This document shows positions 36,362 to 44,120 of a DNA stretch of 63,203 nt, piece by piece. This DNA is from Micromonospora sp. CPCC 205371 (GTDB lineage: Bacteria > Actinomycetota > Actinomycetes > Mycobacteriales > Micromonosporaceae). Location: positions 1 to 63,203 of the forward strand of contig NZ_JAIBNX010000016.1 in assembly GCF_026130045.1 (NCBI RefSeq), given 5' to 3'. A program made the translations under genes and the position numbers. Numbering within the stretch: position 1 is the stretch's first letter; each line of letters opens with the position of its first letter. The notes beneath the pieces are model-generated. The model was not told where the DNA came from, did no database searches, and saw only the letters and a list, made by a program, of their open reading frames with translations.

Positions 36362-37579
36362 TTATCGATCTTGCAGTAGCGCCGCAAAGCGCCGCACTGG
36401 CAGGGAGTCGCCCTCGGCGGCACGTAGCGCCTCCAGGAGCTGCGTCAATCCGCCTGACGATGGACCAAGCGAATCAACGAAACCGCATACGTCGTGATAG
36501 GCGTCGTGCGCTCGCCGAACCTGGTTGCGTTGAACGTCAGGCAGTGCGGAATGGATAGAATCCCGGCCAATCCTATCGCGCATAGTGCGTACCTCCAGCA
36601 GGGCAGCGACAAGGACATCTCGATTTGGTACCGGTCGATCACGTCGCTCACCCAGCTCAGTGCCGAACACCGGTTGGGTCCTCCGTGCGGCAGATGGCTT
36701 CACCTGTTCGAGCAGGGCGCGGGTGTAGGCCGCAGCTGCTAGCGCGGCGTAGCGATGCCAGGTGTCGTTCTTCGGACTCCCGTAGTCGGAGACGCCGCGA
36801 ACCATGAACCAGTCAACGCCCTGAAGGTAGGCAGCGTCGGATACGCCATCCCCTTCCATATCCAGTCCGATGAGCCGGTGCTTTCGGGCCAATCGATTGC
36901 GCTCCTGCGATGTCCTGATGAGTTTCCCGCCACTGCCGATCAGGCCATGATGCACTTTCGGCCTGCCTGGTAGATGCCCCGACCGGCCGAGCGTTGGGTG
37001 GCGGATTTGCTGGCCCGTTTCGTCGTCAAGGAGCATGTCCGTGACGGCCGGCGGGCGGGCGTACGCGGCAAGATCCGGCCGTCGCCCTACGTCTAGCCAC
37101 TTCTCCCACGGGCGGTGACCCGCCTCTGCTGTGGTACGCAGCTTGCGGGCCGCATTGCGGAGGTCCACGGAGGGTCGCGCCGCCGGACGCCGTAGGTGAT
37201 CTCCTTCGTCATCGACCCTCACATGGCCGTACGGGACAATGCCATCTTCCGCGACGAGGACGTCACCCAGTCGCACGTGACGTTCTGGCTCCGCTGTATT
37301 CGGCACACCGCATGCGATGCCGCACATTATAATGTATCGGACATTCCATGTGCGCGCCAAGTTTGCGCAGCCGTGTGCAGCCGCGACCCCGCCATCCTCA
37401 GTCAGCAGGCAAAGCACCACACCGTGGGGCTGGCCGGGGACTCGACTCGGAAGCCCGCCGAGATAGTAGATGGATCGGTCTTCATGGTGAGTGTCGGGTG
37501 CCTCTTCGAGATCTTCCAATATGGTTTGAACCGCAAAAGCCTCGACCGGAAGCGCCGTGACGATGCCGATGTTCGGCAT
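36362..37579 (-). CDS. Nucleoside phosphorylase/nucleosidase with C-terminal effector-associated domain
   Basis: A 405-residue protein; the ATG at 37579 (MPNIGIVTALPVEAFAVQTI) matches the family start, while upstream starts at 37597 or 37633 are possible. The phosphorylase superfamily fold is shown by YIIMCGIACGVPN, HVRLGDVLVAEDGIV, IGLDMEGDGVSDAA and MVRGVSDYGSPKND. The C-terminal 80 residues (LLEVRTMRDRIGRDSIHSAL to LLEALRAAEGDSLPVRRFAA) are a helical effector-associated domain of the same pattern as the VMAP N-terminus. Proteins with this layout are proposed effectors that cut a nucleotide such as NAD or ATP precursors during infection. It is the first gene of the minus-strand set, 134 bases before VMAP. 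Confidence 0.83.
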   Translation of the reverse strand: MPNIGIVTALPVEAFAVQTILEDLEEAPDTHHEDRSIYYLGGLPSRVPGQPHGVVLCLLTEDGGVAAAHGCANLARTWNVRYIIMCGIACGVPNTAEPERHVRLGDVLVAEDGIVPYGHVRVDDEGDHLRRPAARPSVDLRNAARKLRTTAEAGHRPWEKWLDVGRRPDLAAYARPPAVTDMLLDDETGQQIRHPTLGRSGHLPGRPKVHHGLIGSGGKLIRTSQERNRLARKHRLIGLDMEGDGVSDAAYLQGVDWFMVRGVSDYGSPKNDTWHRYAALAAAAYTRALLEQVKPSAARRTQPVFGTELGERRDRPVPNRDVLVAALLEVRTMRDRIGRDSIHSALPDVQRNQVRRAHDAYHDVCGFVDSLGPSSGGLTQLLEALRAAEGDSLPVRRFAALLQDR

Positions 37580-37962
37580 AGGATGCCGCGAATTCATCAA
37601 TATACTGTGCCGTGTTCCTCCTCCACATGCCACACGGGCGCAGTGGGCGGCCGATCAGGGTGACGCTCCGATCCAGGTCCGGGTGATCCGGCTTAGCGTT
37701 CTTGTGGAAATAAGATCCGCAGGCCGCCCATGATCGCCATATGGAGATCAGTTTCACGGTCGGCATGACAGCCTCGCCAGGCTCACGAAGTTGTCTGGCA
37801 TGCCGAAGGATCGTTCTAGGTCCCCGTACCGGCTACCGGACACGCAGTTGCCCGCCCGCCGCCGTGCTGGTCTGGCCAACAGGTCTCGCCGTTGTGACCT
37901 TCTGGTCAGTCCTCCGTCACCAACCGATGGCACACCAAAAGTGCCATTATGACGGCCCTGTC
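37580..37962. other. No gene seen
   Basis: No frame with a believable start or domain. It separates the nucleosidase gene from the transposase fragment and probably contains the promoter of the minus-strand set; TATATTG just upstream of 37597 could be its -10. Confidence 0.4.
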
Positions 37963-38427
37963 ATAACGGCAAGACGGTCAACGGCCGCAAGCGCCACATC
38001 GTCGTGGACACCACCGGCCTGCCGCTGATCGTCCTGGTCACCGCCGCCGGGGTGCAGGACCGCGACGCCGCACGCGCCCTGCTGTGGGCGCTGCGCACCT
38101 GTTTCGTCCGCGTGGTCAAGATGCGGGCCGACGCCGGATACGCGGGCCCAGCTCGTCGACTGGGCCGCCAGCGCACTAGGCCTGGCGGTGGAGATCGTGC
38201 GCAAGCTCGCCGACCAGGTCGGGTTCCAGGTCCTGCACCGCAGATGGGTCGTGGAGAGGACGCTCTCGTGGATCACCCACTGCCGGCGCACCGTCCGCGA
38301 CTACGAGCGCGATCCCGAGCACCACGCCGCGATGGTGCAGTGGGCCATGGTCATCGTCATGACCCGACGCCTGGCCCGCTACTACCGCACCGGACGACTC
38401 CGCACCGCCTCGGCTCGCACCGGCTGA
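37963..38427 (+). pseudogene. IS5-family transposase, 5'-truncated and frameshifted
   Basis: The frame from about 37967 reads GKTVNGRKRHIVVDTTGLPL then VKMRADAGYAG, the DDE Asp region of IS5-type transposases. After about 38145 the reading continues in another frame with VEIVRKLADQVGFQVLHRRW, VVERTLSWITHCRRTVRDYE and ends with MVIVMTRRLARYY, including the conserved WVVERTFxW glutamate site. The N-terminal third is missing and a single-base shift breaks the rest, so it is inactive. No inverted ends are visible. Confidence 0.82.
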
Positions 38428-38491
38428 CCTGGTCGTTCAAAGGGCAATCGATGTTCATCCCGCGGCCCAGAACAGCGGGTAGCCCAGACCG

Positions 38492-38818
38492 TCACGCCGC
38501 CTCGCGCAGCCGCCTGACCTCCGCGAGCAGCCTGGTGACGTCGCCGGCGGAGTGACCGATGAAGTCGACAACTGCGTCGAGCCGCTCGTCGGGAGAAGCG
38601 ACCTTGGTGCGCCGCAGGTGCAGGTCGAAGTAAAGCTCGTTGTCGTCGTCTGGGTCGCCGCCGAGGAGGACGGCGCTGCTGCCACCGGTGCCCCAACGGG
38701 TCTCCAATGACGGCTTCCACGGTGCCGGGGCCACGGACAGTGCGAGCTGCAAGCGCTGCTCGATCTCGGCGAGGTCGCCATCGGTCAGGCCGCGCGCCGG
38801 GCCAAGGTCGTCATCCAC
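38492..38818 (-). CDS. Conserved hypothetical protein
   Basis: A 108-residue acidic protein from a GTG at 38818. It is probably alpha/beta, with PWKPSLETRWGTGGSSAVLL, a DDDNELYFDLHLRRTKVA strand pair and a helical end RLLAEVRRLREAA. Proteins of this pattern are found as single genes in actinomycetes, some near restriction or toxin genes. I cannot assign a function. It lies between the transposase fragment and other gene debris. Confidence 0.6.
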   Translation of the reverse strand: MDDDLGPARGLTDGDLAEIEQRLQLALSVAPAPWKPSLETRWGTGGSSAVLLGGDPDDDNELYFDLHLRRTKVASPDERLDAVVDFIGHSAGDVTRLLAEVRRLREAA

Positions 38819-38842
38819 GGATACGAGCGTAATGGGACTACC

Positions 38843-39130
38843 TCATCGGTGCCCCAGCGTCCCGACAGGAAAGACGAGATATCGACTCGGGATCGGTCTG
38901 AATGACGTGATAGCAGCGGCGCCGCTGATCGCAAGGATCGCGATAATTAGCACGAGCAGACTGGTGCCCGGGTGATTGCGGACCATCCGCGGCAGGAGGT
39001 CGCCGGATACCCCGAGTGCCGCGAACACCCCGACAACCAAGGTCGCGGCGATGCCCAGAATTGTGCCTAGTGTCGTGAACTTGGTCCGGCTCGACGCCTC
39101 TGCTGCTTTCGTCGGGCGTCCGGCCGCAGG
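38843..39130 (-). pseudogene. Membrane protein fragment
   Basis: A minus-strand frame with two convincing membrane helices, TLGTILGIAATLVVGVFAAL and SLLVLIIAILAISGAAA, separated by GVSGDLLPRMVRNHPG. It lacks a clear start, as the upstream part of the frame is low-complexity Arg/Pro, and it ends soon after the second helix. It is either a small membrane protein with a GTG start I cannot fix, or the N-terminal piece of a broken gene. Confidence 0.4.
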
Positions 39131-39228
39131 CCACTGAGAGATATTCGGGCGTCTGCGAACACTGCGCCCTGGCCGTCGGAGCGCCGGGCAAGGCCGTCGG
39201 TGATGCGGCTCAGGCGGGCACCGTGACG

Positions 39229-39610
39229 ATCCTGTTCGGGAGAGCGACGGGCATCGTGCCAGGCGGGTTGATATCGCAGGACAGTGTCGCCGTGCCGGAG
39301 GCGACCGAGGCAAGGGACCGCTTCGGAGTGGTGTTGGCGGCGGTGACGTCACCGGCGACGGCCATGACGAGCTCATCGTGGGGGCTCCCTTCGATGACGC
39401 ATTCGTCGAATGTGGACGATGGAAGCATCACGATGTTCTGGGGCGCGATCGGTGGCCTCTCCCTCCGCTCGTCACTGCTGTCGGGTGCACCGCATTTCGG
39501 TGTGCAGCTACCGGTGAAGGAGCTCCTGGTTGCCGACCTCAACGGTGACCACAAGGGCGATGTGGTCGCGTCCGCGTCCGCAACGGTGCGTGCAGGAACA
39601 GCGATCGGCG
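39229..39610 (+). pseudogene. FG-GAP repeat protein, degraded
   Basis: Pieces of an integrin-type FG-GAP beta-propeller appear in successive frames: LISQDSVAVPEATEARDRFG, then from 39342 GDVTGDGHDELIVGAPFDDA, then VADLNGDHKGDVVASASA near 39530-39580. The calcium-binding DxNxD-like loops and the GAPxDD motif are recognisable, but at least two frame changes separate them and no signal peptide remains. It is the relic of a secreted or surface protein. Confidence 0.7.
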
Positions 39611-39637
39611 GATGGTCATCCGGTCTGCCCGGTCTTC

Positions 39638-39876
39638 TCGCCTGCGGCTGGTTCCACGGTGCCGGATGCGTTGAATTTGAGCGTGCGGTGGGCCCAGTGT
39701 GCGAGGAGTGTGTCGTCGTGGCTAATGGCAAGCACGCTGGCGGACTCGGCGGTGCGGTAGTGGGTGAGGGCGGTGACGAGGGCGGCGGTGGTGGATGCGT
39801 CGAGCATGGTGGTCATCTCGTCGCAGATGAGGTAGCGCGGTCGGGTGATGAGTGTGCGGGCCAGGCAGGTGCGTCG
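39638..39876 (-). pseudogene. ABC-transporter ATPase C-terminal fragment
   Basis: The minus frame reads TCLARTLITRPRYLICDEMT, then MLDASTTAALVTALTHYRTA and SVLAISHDDTLLAHWAHRT. This is the Walker B (ICDE), D-loop (MLDA) and switch histidine (SHD) part of an oligopeptide/nickel-type ABC ATPase. Everything before the Walker B region is missing, because the sequence runs directly into the 3' part of nadC on the same strand in another frame. It marks a recombination point near 39875. Confidence 0.75.
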
Positions 39877-40739
39877 GTCGTCAGCAGCATCGTCAGGTCC
39901 AGCGCGGGCGCGCTGTGCGTCAACGCGCCGACCGAGATGAGGTCGACTCCCGTCTCGGCGATGGCGCGGACGCTGTCCAGACGGACGGTGCCCGAGGCCT
40001 CCAGCGTGATCAGGGAGGCGTCGGCACGCTCGGCCCGGATTTTCACGACCATTTCGATGTCGGCCACCGGCATGTTGTCGAGCATGATCCAGCGGGCCCC
40101 GGCATCGAGGGCCTCAACGGCCTGCGCCACGGTCTGCACCTCGACATCGGTCTCCACCTTCTGCCCGGTGCGCGCCATCCCGCGCCGGATCGCGTCGATC
40201 GCGGTGGTCACGCCGCCTGCCGCGGCGATGTGGTTCTCCTTGAGCAGCACCATCGCCGCGAGGTTGAGCCGGTGGTTGCGGCCGCCGCCGACGGTCACCG
40301 CGTACTTGTCCAGGGCGCGCAGGCCCGGCGCCGTCTTGCGGGTGTCCAGAATGCGCGCCTCGGTCCCGGCCACGGCCTGGACGTAGCGGTCGGTGAGCGT
40401 CGCGATGCCGCACATGCGTTGCAGGAAGTTCAGCACCGTTCGCTCCCCGGTGATCAGGCTGCGCGCCGAGCCGGACAGGCGCACCAGGACATCGTCGCCG
40501 GTCAGCCGGGCGCCGTCGGGGACGAGCGCTTCCACTGTGACCTCAGGGTCGACCTGGGCGAAGACCTCGGCGACCACGGGGAGACCGCCGGCGATGCCGC
40601 GTTGCCGGGCGCGGATCTCGGCCACGGCCGCCAGGCCTTCGGGAACGCTCCACGCGGTGGTGATGTCCTGGCCCGACTCATCCTCGGCCAGGGCAGCGGC
40701 GACGGCGGTTCGCGCCGCCTGTGAGGGGAACTCCGTCAT
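39813..40739 (-). CDS. nadC: Nicotinate-nucleotide pyrophosphorylase (quinolinate phosphoribosyltransferase)
   Basis: A 308-residue enzyme that converts quinolinate and PRPP to nicotinate mononucleotide in NAD synthesis. Landmarks are DITTAWSVPE near the N-terminus, ERTVLNFLQRMCGIATLT, ILDTRKTAPGLRALDKYAV, GGGRNHRLNL, LLKENHI and DVEVQTVAQAVEALDAGA, all standard. The last 18 residues (after LDLTMLL) come from the ABC ATPase fragment read in another frame, so the natural end was lost, but the catalytic core is complete. It follows the HxlR gene by 66 bases on the same strand. No nadA or nadB is nearby, so it is a solitary copy. Confidence 0.9.
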   Translation of the reverse strand: MTEFPSQAARTAVAAALAEDESGQDITTAWSVPEGLAAVAEIRARQRGIAGGLPVVAEVFAQVDPEVTVEALVPDGARLTGDDVLVRLSGSARSLITGERTVLNFLQRMCGIATLTDRYVQAVAGTEARILDTRKTAPGLRALDKYAVTVGGGRNHRLNLAAMVLLKENHIAAAGGVTTAIDAIRRGMARTGQKVETDVEVQTVAQAVEALDAGARWIMLDNMPVADIEMVVKIRAERADASLITLEASGTVRLDSVRAIAETGVDLISVGALTHSAPALDLTMLLTTDAPAWPAHSSPDRATSSATR

Positions 40740-40805
40740 GCTCCGTGGTCTCCAGTCCTGTGGTTACGAGCCGAAAATTTGAGGTGTCCCGCGCGCGGAC
40801 CGCTG

Positions 40806-41198
40806 TCAGAACCGGTTGCGCTGGCCGTCGCCGGCACCCTCGGCGGCAGTGGGCGGGGCGTCGGCAAGCTCGGCAGCCCACCGCCGCGACCACTCGATGA
40901 CCGGACCGAGGGCCTCGCGGGCGTCGTGGCCGAGCGGGGTGAGGGTGTAGCTGCCGTCGCGCAGCACCTCGGCGAGCCGAGCCTCTTGGAGCTCTGTGAG
41001 CCGTTGCCGCAGGACGCTTGAGGACATGCCGTCGCAGCGCCGCTGCAGCAGCCGGAAGCCGAGCGGCTCGCTCCCCAACTCCCAGATGATGCGCAGAGTC
41101 CAGCGACGCCCGAACAGGTCCAGTGCCGCCATCACCGATCGGCCCGTGGTGGAACCGCGAACCGGCCGGCCCGGCATGGGCGTCGGCGACGCGTTCAT
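40806..41198 (-). CDS. HxlR-family transcriptional regulator
   Basis: A 130-residue winged-helix regulator with the family pattern: DLFGRRWTLRIIWELGSEPL, RFLLQRRCDGMSSSVLRQRL in the recognition helix region, then LTELQEARLAEVLRDGSYTL and LTPLGHDAREALGPVIEWSR. HxlR proteins act as homodimers and respond to reactive aldehydes, quinones or related stresses. It is divergent to the DUF1330 gene, and two palindromes sit between them; autoregulation is likely. nadC lies downstream on the same strand. Confidence 0.88.
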   Translation of the reverse strand: MNASPTPMPGRPVRGSTTGRSVMAALDLFGRRWTLRIIWELGSEPLGFRLLQRRCDGMSSSVLRQRLTELQEARLAEVLRDGSYTLTPLGHDAREALGPVIEWSRRWAAELADAPPTAAEGAGDGQRNRF

Positions 41199-41219
41199 GA
41201 CTCTCCGTCAACTTTTGGT

Positions 41220-41280
41220 GCTTCGGATACCGAAGCGGTAGTGTCGCACATCGTGGAGTGCTTCGGAATTCGAAGCACTC
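41220..41280. promoter_or_regulatory. Divergent regulatory region with two HxlR-type palindromes
   Basis: GCTTCGG-ATA-CCGAAGC (41220-41236) and GAGTGCTTCG-GAATT-CGAAGCACTC (41256-41280) share the half-site GCTTCG. They lie between the HxlR gene and the DUF1330 gene and are probably the operators. The spacing of their centres is 40 bases, about four helical turns. Confidence 0.75.
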
Positions 41281-41300
41281 ATCTCAACGCTGGAGGTTCC

Positions 41301-41597
41301 GTGTCCAAGGGCTACTGGGTCAGCGTCTACCCCACCATCGATGACCCCGAGAGGCTTGATGTCTACAACGAACTGGCAGGTCTAGCCGTCGCCGCCGCGG
41401 GCGGGCGGGTGCTCGCCAGCATCGGCAGCCGGGTCGACGCATACGAAGCCGGAATCGCCGAGCGCGTTGTCCTAATCGAGTTCGACAGCTTCGAAGAGGC
41501 GGTCGCCGCACGGGCGAGCGCGGCCTACCAGAAGGCGCTGGCCGAACTCCCCGACGGCTTCGAGCGCGACTTCCGCATCGTCGAAGGCATCGACTGA
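41301..41597 (+). CDS. DUF1330 domain-containing protein
   Basis: A 98-residue protein from the GTG at 41301 (VSKGYWVSVYPTIDDPERL) with TGGAGG upstream; the open frame from 41241 lacks a ribosome binding site and would overlap the operators. It has the DUF1330 dimeric alpha/beta-barrel pattern: YWVSVYPTID, AAAGGRVLASIGSRVDAYEA, ERVVLIEFDSFEEAVAA, AYQKALAEL. Function is unknown; these proteins are often controlled by HxlR or stress regulators, as the palindromes here suggest. Confidence 0.88.
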   Translation: MSKGYWVSVYPTIDDPERLDVYNELAGLAVAAAGGRVLASIGSRVDAYEAGIAERVVLIEFDSFEEAVAARASAAYQKALAELPDGFERDFRIVEGID

Positions 41598-41636
41598 CCG
41601 AGGCCCAGTCGGATCTTCACTGAAGCTTCAATGAGT

Positions 41637-41669
41637 CGAGGCCCGGAGCGCCAAGCGCTCCGGGCCTCG
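41637..41669 (+). terminator. Hairpin terminator after the DUF1330 gene
   Basis: A perfect 14-base stem, CGAGGCCCGGAGCG and CGCTCCGGGCCTCG, with a five-base loop, 40 bases after the stop. It has no T-tract, as is common in actinomycetes. Confidence 0.75.
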
Positions 41670-41700
41670 TACGTCTTCCCCGACGCGATTACTCCGCGGT

Positions 41701-41862
41701 GCCCGGTACCTCCCCGCCGAGCGGGAAGCACTCAACCTGACTCTGGGCGCGGTCGTCCACGACCTCTGGCACGCCACCCGCGACGAGACCGGCGCCCCTG
41801 TCGAAGCGCTCCGCGTCCTACTGGCCGCCGACGCCGTGACGCTCCGCATCAGCCGCTCGTAA
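41701..41862 (+). pseudogene. 3' fragment of an unknown gene
   Basis: The frame reads ARYLPAEREALNLTLGAVVH, DLWHATRDETGAPVEALRVL and ends at 41862 without any start codon in front. It is protein-like in codon use. I cannot name the family. Confidence 0.35.
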
Positions 41863-41934
41863 GGCACGCCTGCTCCGCCGGCGTAACCGCCGTGGTCTAG
41901 GACGCCACCGGTCGGGAACTCGTAGCACGAAATC

Positions 41935-42201
41935 TCAGACGGGGGGCTTTTTCATCTTCGCGTTGGCCAGCAGACACGCTTCCCCAGCGTTGAGCCATTT
42001 CTGGGCCTCCGAGAAGGCACCGGATGCCTTCTCGTAGGCACCTGCTGCATATGCAGCCATCCCCGCTTCCGTGGCGTTCGCGGCGTCAGTGAAGAACGCC
42101 GAGCAGCCGGCGTCGTCCTCCGACGGGTACTCGTGAAGTTGCCGAGCCCTTTCCCACAGGATCAGGGCACGCTCTCGTTCAGACAGCTCTAGCGATCTCA
42201 T
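41935..42201 (-). CDS. Small conserved hypothetical protein
   Basis: An 88-residue protein starting at the ATG at 42201. It is helical and acidic; LILWERARQLHEYPSEDDAG and ASGAFSEAQKWLNAGEACLL suggest two helical hairpins, perhaps a TPR-like pair. Function unknown, no partner visible. Confidence 0.55.
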   Translation of the reverse strand: MRSLELSERERALILWERARQLHEYPSEDDAGCSAFFTDAANATEAGMAAYAAGAYEKASGAFSEAQKWLNAGEACLLANAKMKKPPV

Positions 42202-42413
42202 AATGCGGCCTCCCGCTGCACGATGATTCCCAGATCACAGGCCAATCTCAGCGTACCGCTATGACGGCGTGTGCTTCTTGGTCTCGCATGTCAGTCCCTC
42301 TGTCCGAGCGTCCAAGAAGGAGCAAGCCGACGCCGCCCGTGGAGCTGCTCAGGCCAATACCGAACTGGCCCTCAGCGGCGCGTTCGGCTGACCCCGCCGC
42401 ATCGCTGTTACCC

Positions 42414-42992
42414 CTAGGTCGTGGGGTGGTTGCGCCTGGACCGGTCGTTCAGCGTGAGTGGCAGCACCAGCGCGTGCATATACGGGGCATCCTCGGCTGG
42501 CTGCACATCCGCCACGTGCTTCCAGCCCCAGTGCTCGTAGATCCGCCGTGCGGGAGCGTCCGGTTCGGACAGCAGCGTCGCGTACGGCTCGGCGCGGCCG
42601 GCCAGGACTGCGTCCATCAACGCCGTACCGAGACGGCGGCCACGCCATGCTTTGGCAACGACGAGTTCGATCACCGCGAACTTCGGTGGCGCAAGAACTT
42701 CGGAGGGCGGCTCTGGTGTCGTCTTGCCGCCCCACCAGCGGCCCTCGCCGAAGGTGAACCCGAACGAGAAGCCGATCAAGTCGGTGCCGTCCCGGGCAGC
42801 GACGAGAGAGAAGCCCGGTGCCTCCTTCTGCGAATCAGTGCGTTCGAGCATGCGTTCGCGCCTAAACACCGATCCGCCGTTGTAGGGCGGTTCGGCGTAC
42901 GTGACTTCGTATAGTTCCGCGATCTCGTCGAGCAGCTGGTCGATGTCGGCGCCAGTGTGGCGGTGGAGGGCAACGCCGGGCGGTAGGGTCAC
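42414..42992 (-). CDS. GNAT-family N-acetyltransferase
   Basis: A 192-residue acetyltransferase from a GTG at 42992. The GNAT core is clear: GFSLVAARDGTDLIGFSFGF in strands 2-3, KFAVIELVVAKAWRGRRLGT containing the acetyl-CoA P-loop pattern (R-x-x-R-x-G), and PDAPARRIYEHWGWKHV in the last helix. The substrate is not predictable. The preceding 66-residue frame overlaps its start by GTGA. Confidence 0.85.
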   Translation of the reverse strand: MTLPPGVALHRHTGADIDQLLDEIAELYEVTYAEPPYNGGSVFRRERMLERTDSQKEAPGFSLVAARDGTDLIGFSFGFTFGEGRWWGGKTTPEPPSEVLAPPKFAVIELVVAKAWRGRRLGTALMDAVLAGRAEPYATLLSEPDAPARRIYEHWGWKHVADVQPAEDAPYMHALVLPLTLNDRSRRNHPTT

Positions 42993-43189
42993 GCGGTCAC
43001 CTGCCTGGTCGGTTCGGAGAGCATCTCTTCCAACGCTGCCACGGACGGACGTCGCTGCTCACCAGGAGGTACGGCTTCGAGGACCTTGGCGGCGACGCCG
43101 AGCACCATCGCGGTCTGCTGTGTGCTGGGCAGGGCCTCGATAGCGGCCTGGGTCTGGCTGACCGACAAGCTCTGCGCGGACATCATCAA
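42989..43189 (-). CDS. Possible 66-residue protein coupled to the GNAT gene
   Basis: The frame starts MMMSAQSLSVSQTQAAIEAL and ends EEMLSEPTRQVTA with a GTGA overlap to the GNAT gene. It is helical, without a recognised domain, and may be the C-terminal end of a longer, broken regulator, because its 5' part overlaps an HTH fragment on the other strand. Confidence 0.35.
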   Translation of the reverse strand: MMMSAQSLSVSQTQAAIEALPSTQQTAMVLGVAAKVLEAVPPGEQRRPSVAALEEMLSEPTRQVTA

Positions 43190-43337
43190 CCGCTACGAGC
43201 AAGGCCAAACCGAAAGGCAGATCGCCGCCAGCATCGGCCGTGGCCGTGGCCGGGACGCGGTCCGGCGGGTCCTGGACGCCGCCGGAGTACAACGACGCCC
43301 ATGCGGACCGGCCGGCGCGAAGGCAGCTAGCACTTGA
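43158..43337 (+). pseudogene. Fragment with resolvase-type HTH
   Basis: The frame reads LTDKLCADIINRYEQGQTER, QIAASIGRGRGRDAVRRVLD and ends AAGVQRRPCGPAGAK. The GQTERQIAASIGRGRDAVRR part is the helix-turn-helix found at the C-terminus of serine recombinases and some transposases. No catalytic domain precedes it, so this is a 3' remnant. Confidence 0.55.
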
Positions 43338-43406
43338 CAGCAGCCAGGGCCACGCCAGACGAAGTTCCGCTGACCCCCGCCCAGTTTTCTACGAAAGGTT
43401 CACCGA

Positions 43407-43472
43407 ATGGACCCGACTGCCGCCCCTGACGTGATCGCACCGCCGTCGGCGAATGTGCCTGGTGCGCGATGA
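43407..43472 (+). CDS. 21-residue leader ORF before the DUF4254 gene
   Basis: ATG at 43407 with AAAGG upstream encodes MDPTAAPDVIAPPSANVPG and stops at 43472, overlapping the next start by ATGA. The tight coupling and ribosome binding site support translation; the peptide itself is unremarkable. It may simply bring ribosomes to the next gene. Confidence 0.45.
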   Translation: MDPTAAPDVIAPPSANVPGAR

Positions 43473-44039
43473 CTGTCCTGCTTGGCCGTCAGCATCCGCT
43501 GGTCGTGCAGGCGTGGGAGCTGACGCGGCTGTGGAGCGCCGGCCACCAAGTCGACGGCACGCCCGCATTGCGGCGCGCAGTCGACGTCGTCAACGTCGTG
43601 ACCCGGCACCTGCCGGACGCATCGCCCGAGCTGCGCTCAGCCTGCCCCCTGCATCGCGCCTGCGACTACGCCCCCCGCCGGCGTCGACGTCAACGCGCAG
43701 TTGGTCAACCGGCTCGGCGCCGCGGTCGCCTTGATCGTGGACACGCTGCGGCGTGAGCGGGAGGCGGTCGACGACGGCCTCGACCCGGCGGTGCCGACCG
43801 ACCCCGACACGGTGGTGGCCAGCGCCGCCGAAAAGATCGTCACCCTCGCGGCGGACCTGCGGCACGCCAACCAGGCCGGCGACCGGATCGGGTTCTGGCT
43901 CGATCACGCCGCGATCGTGGGCTACCTCAGCTACATGCGGATCTTTCAGGTCACCACCGCGCCGCACCTGCCGACCGGCATGGCCGACGAGCTCGAGGAG
44001 CTGCTGTCGCGTGCGGAGGACGAGGCGATGCTCCCATGA
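43469..44039 (+). pseudogene. DUF4254-like protein, frameshifted at a C-run
   Basis: The first frame (MTVLLGRQHPLVVQAWELTR, LWSAGHQVDGTPALRR) runs to about 43670. The second frame continues the protein as GVDVNAQLVNRLGAAVALIV, then AEKIVTLAADLRHANQAGDR and ends at 44039. The change of frame falls at CGCCCCCCGCC near 43672, a six-base C-run, which is a typical place for a one-base indel or a sequencing error. The joined protein is about 190 residues, helical, with the H..LW....D and vn.RR-type pattern of DUF4254. Function unknown. Confidence 0.65.
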
Positions 44040-44120
44040 GCCAGCGGCCAAATCAGCGATCGGCGGCTCCTGTCGCCGGCCTGACTGCGATCAGCCAGCC
44101 ACCAGCGGTATCGTGCCGGC

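Noticed and set aside
37482-37766. 94-residue - frame upstream of the nucleosidase
   Set aside because: Mostly out-of-frame with the real gene start and without conserved content.
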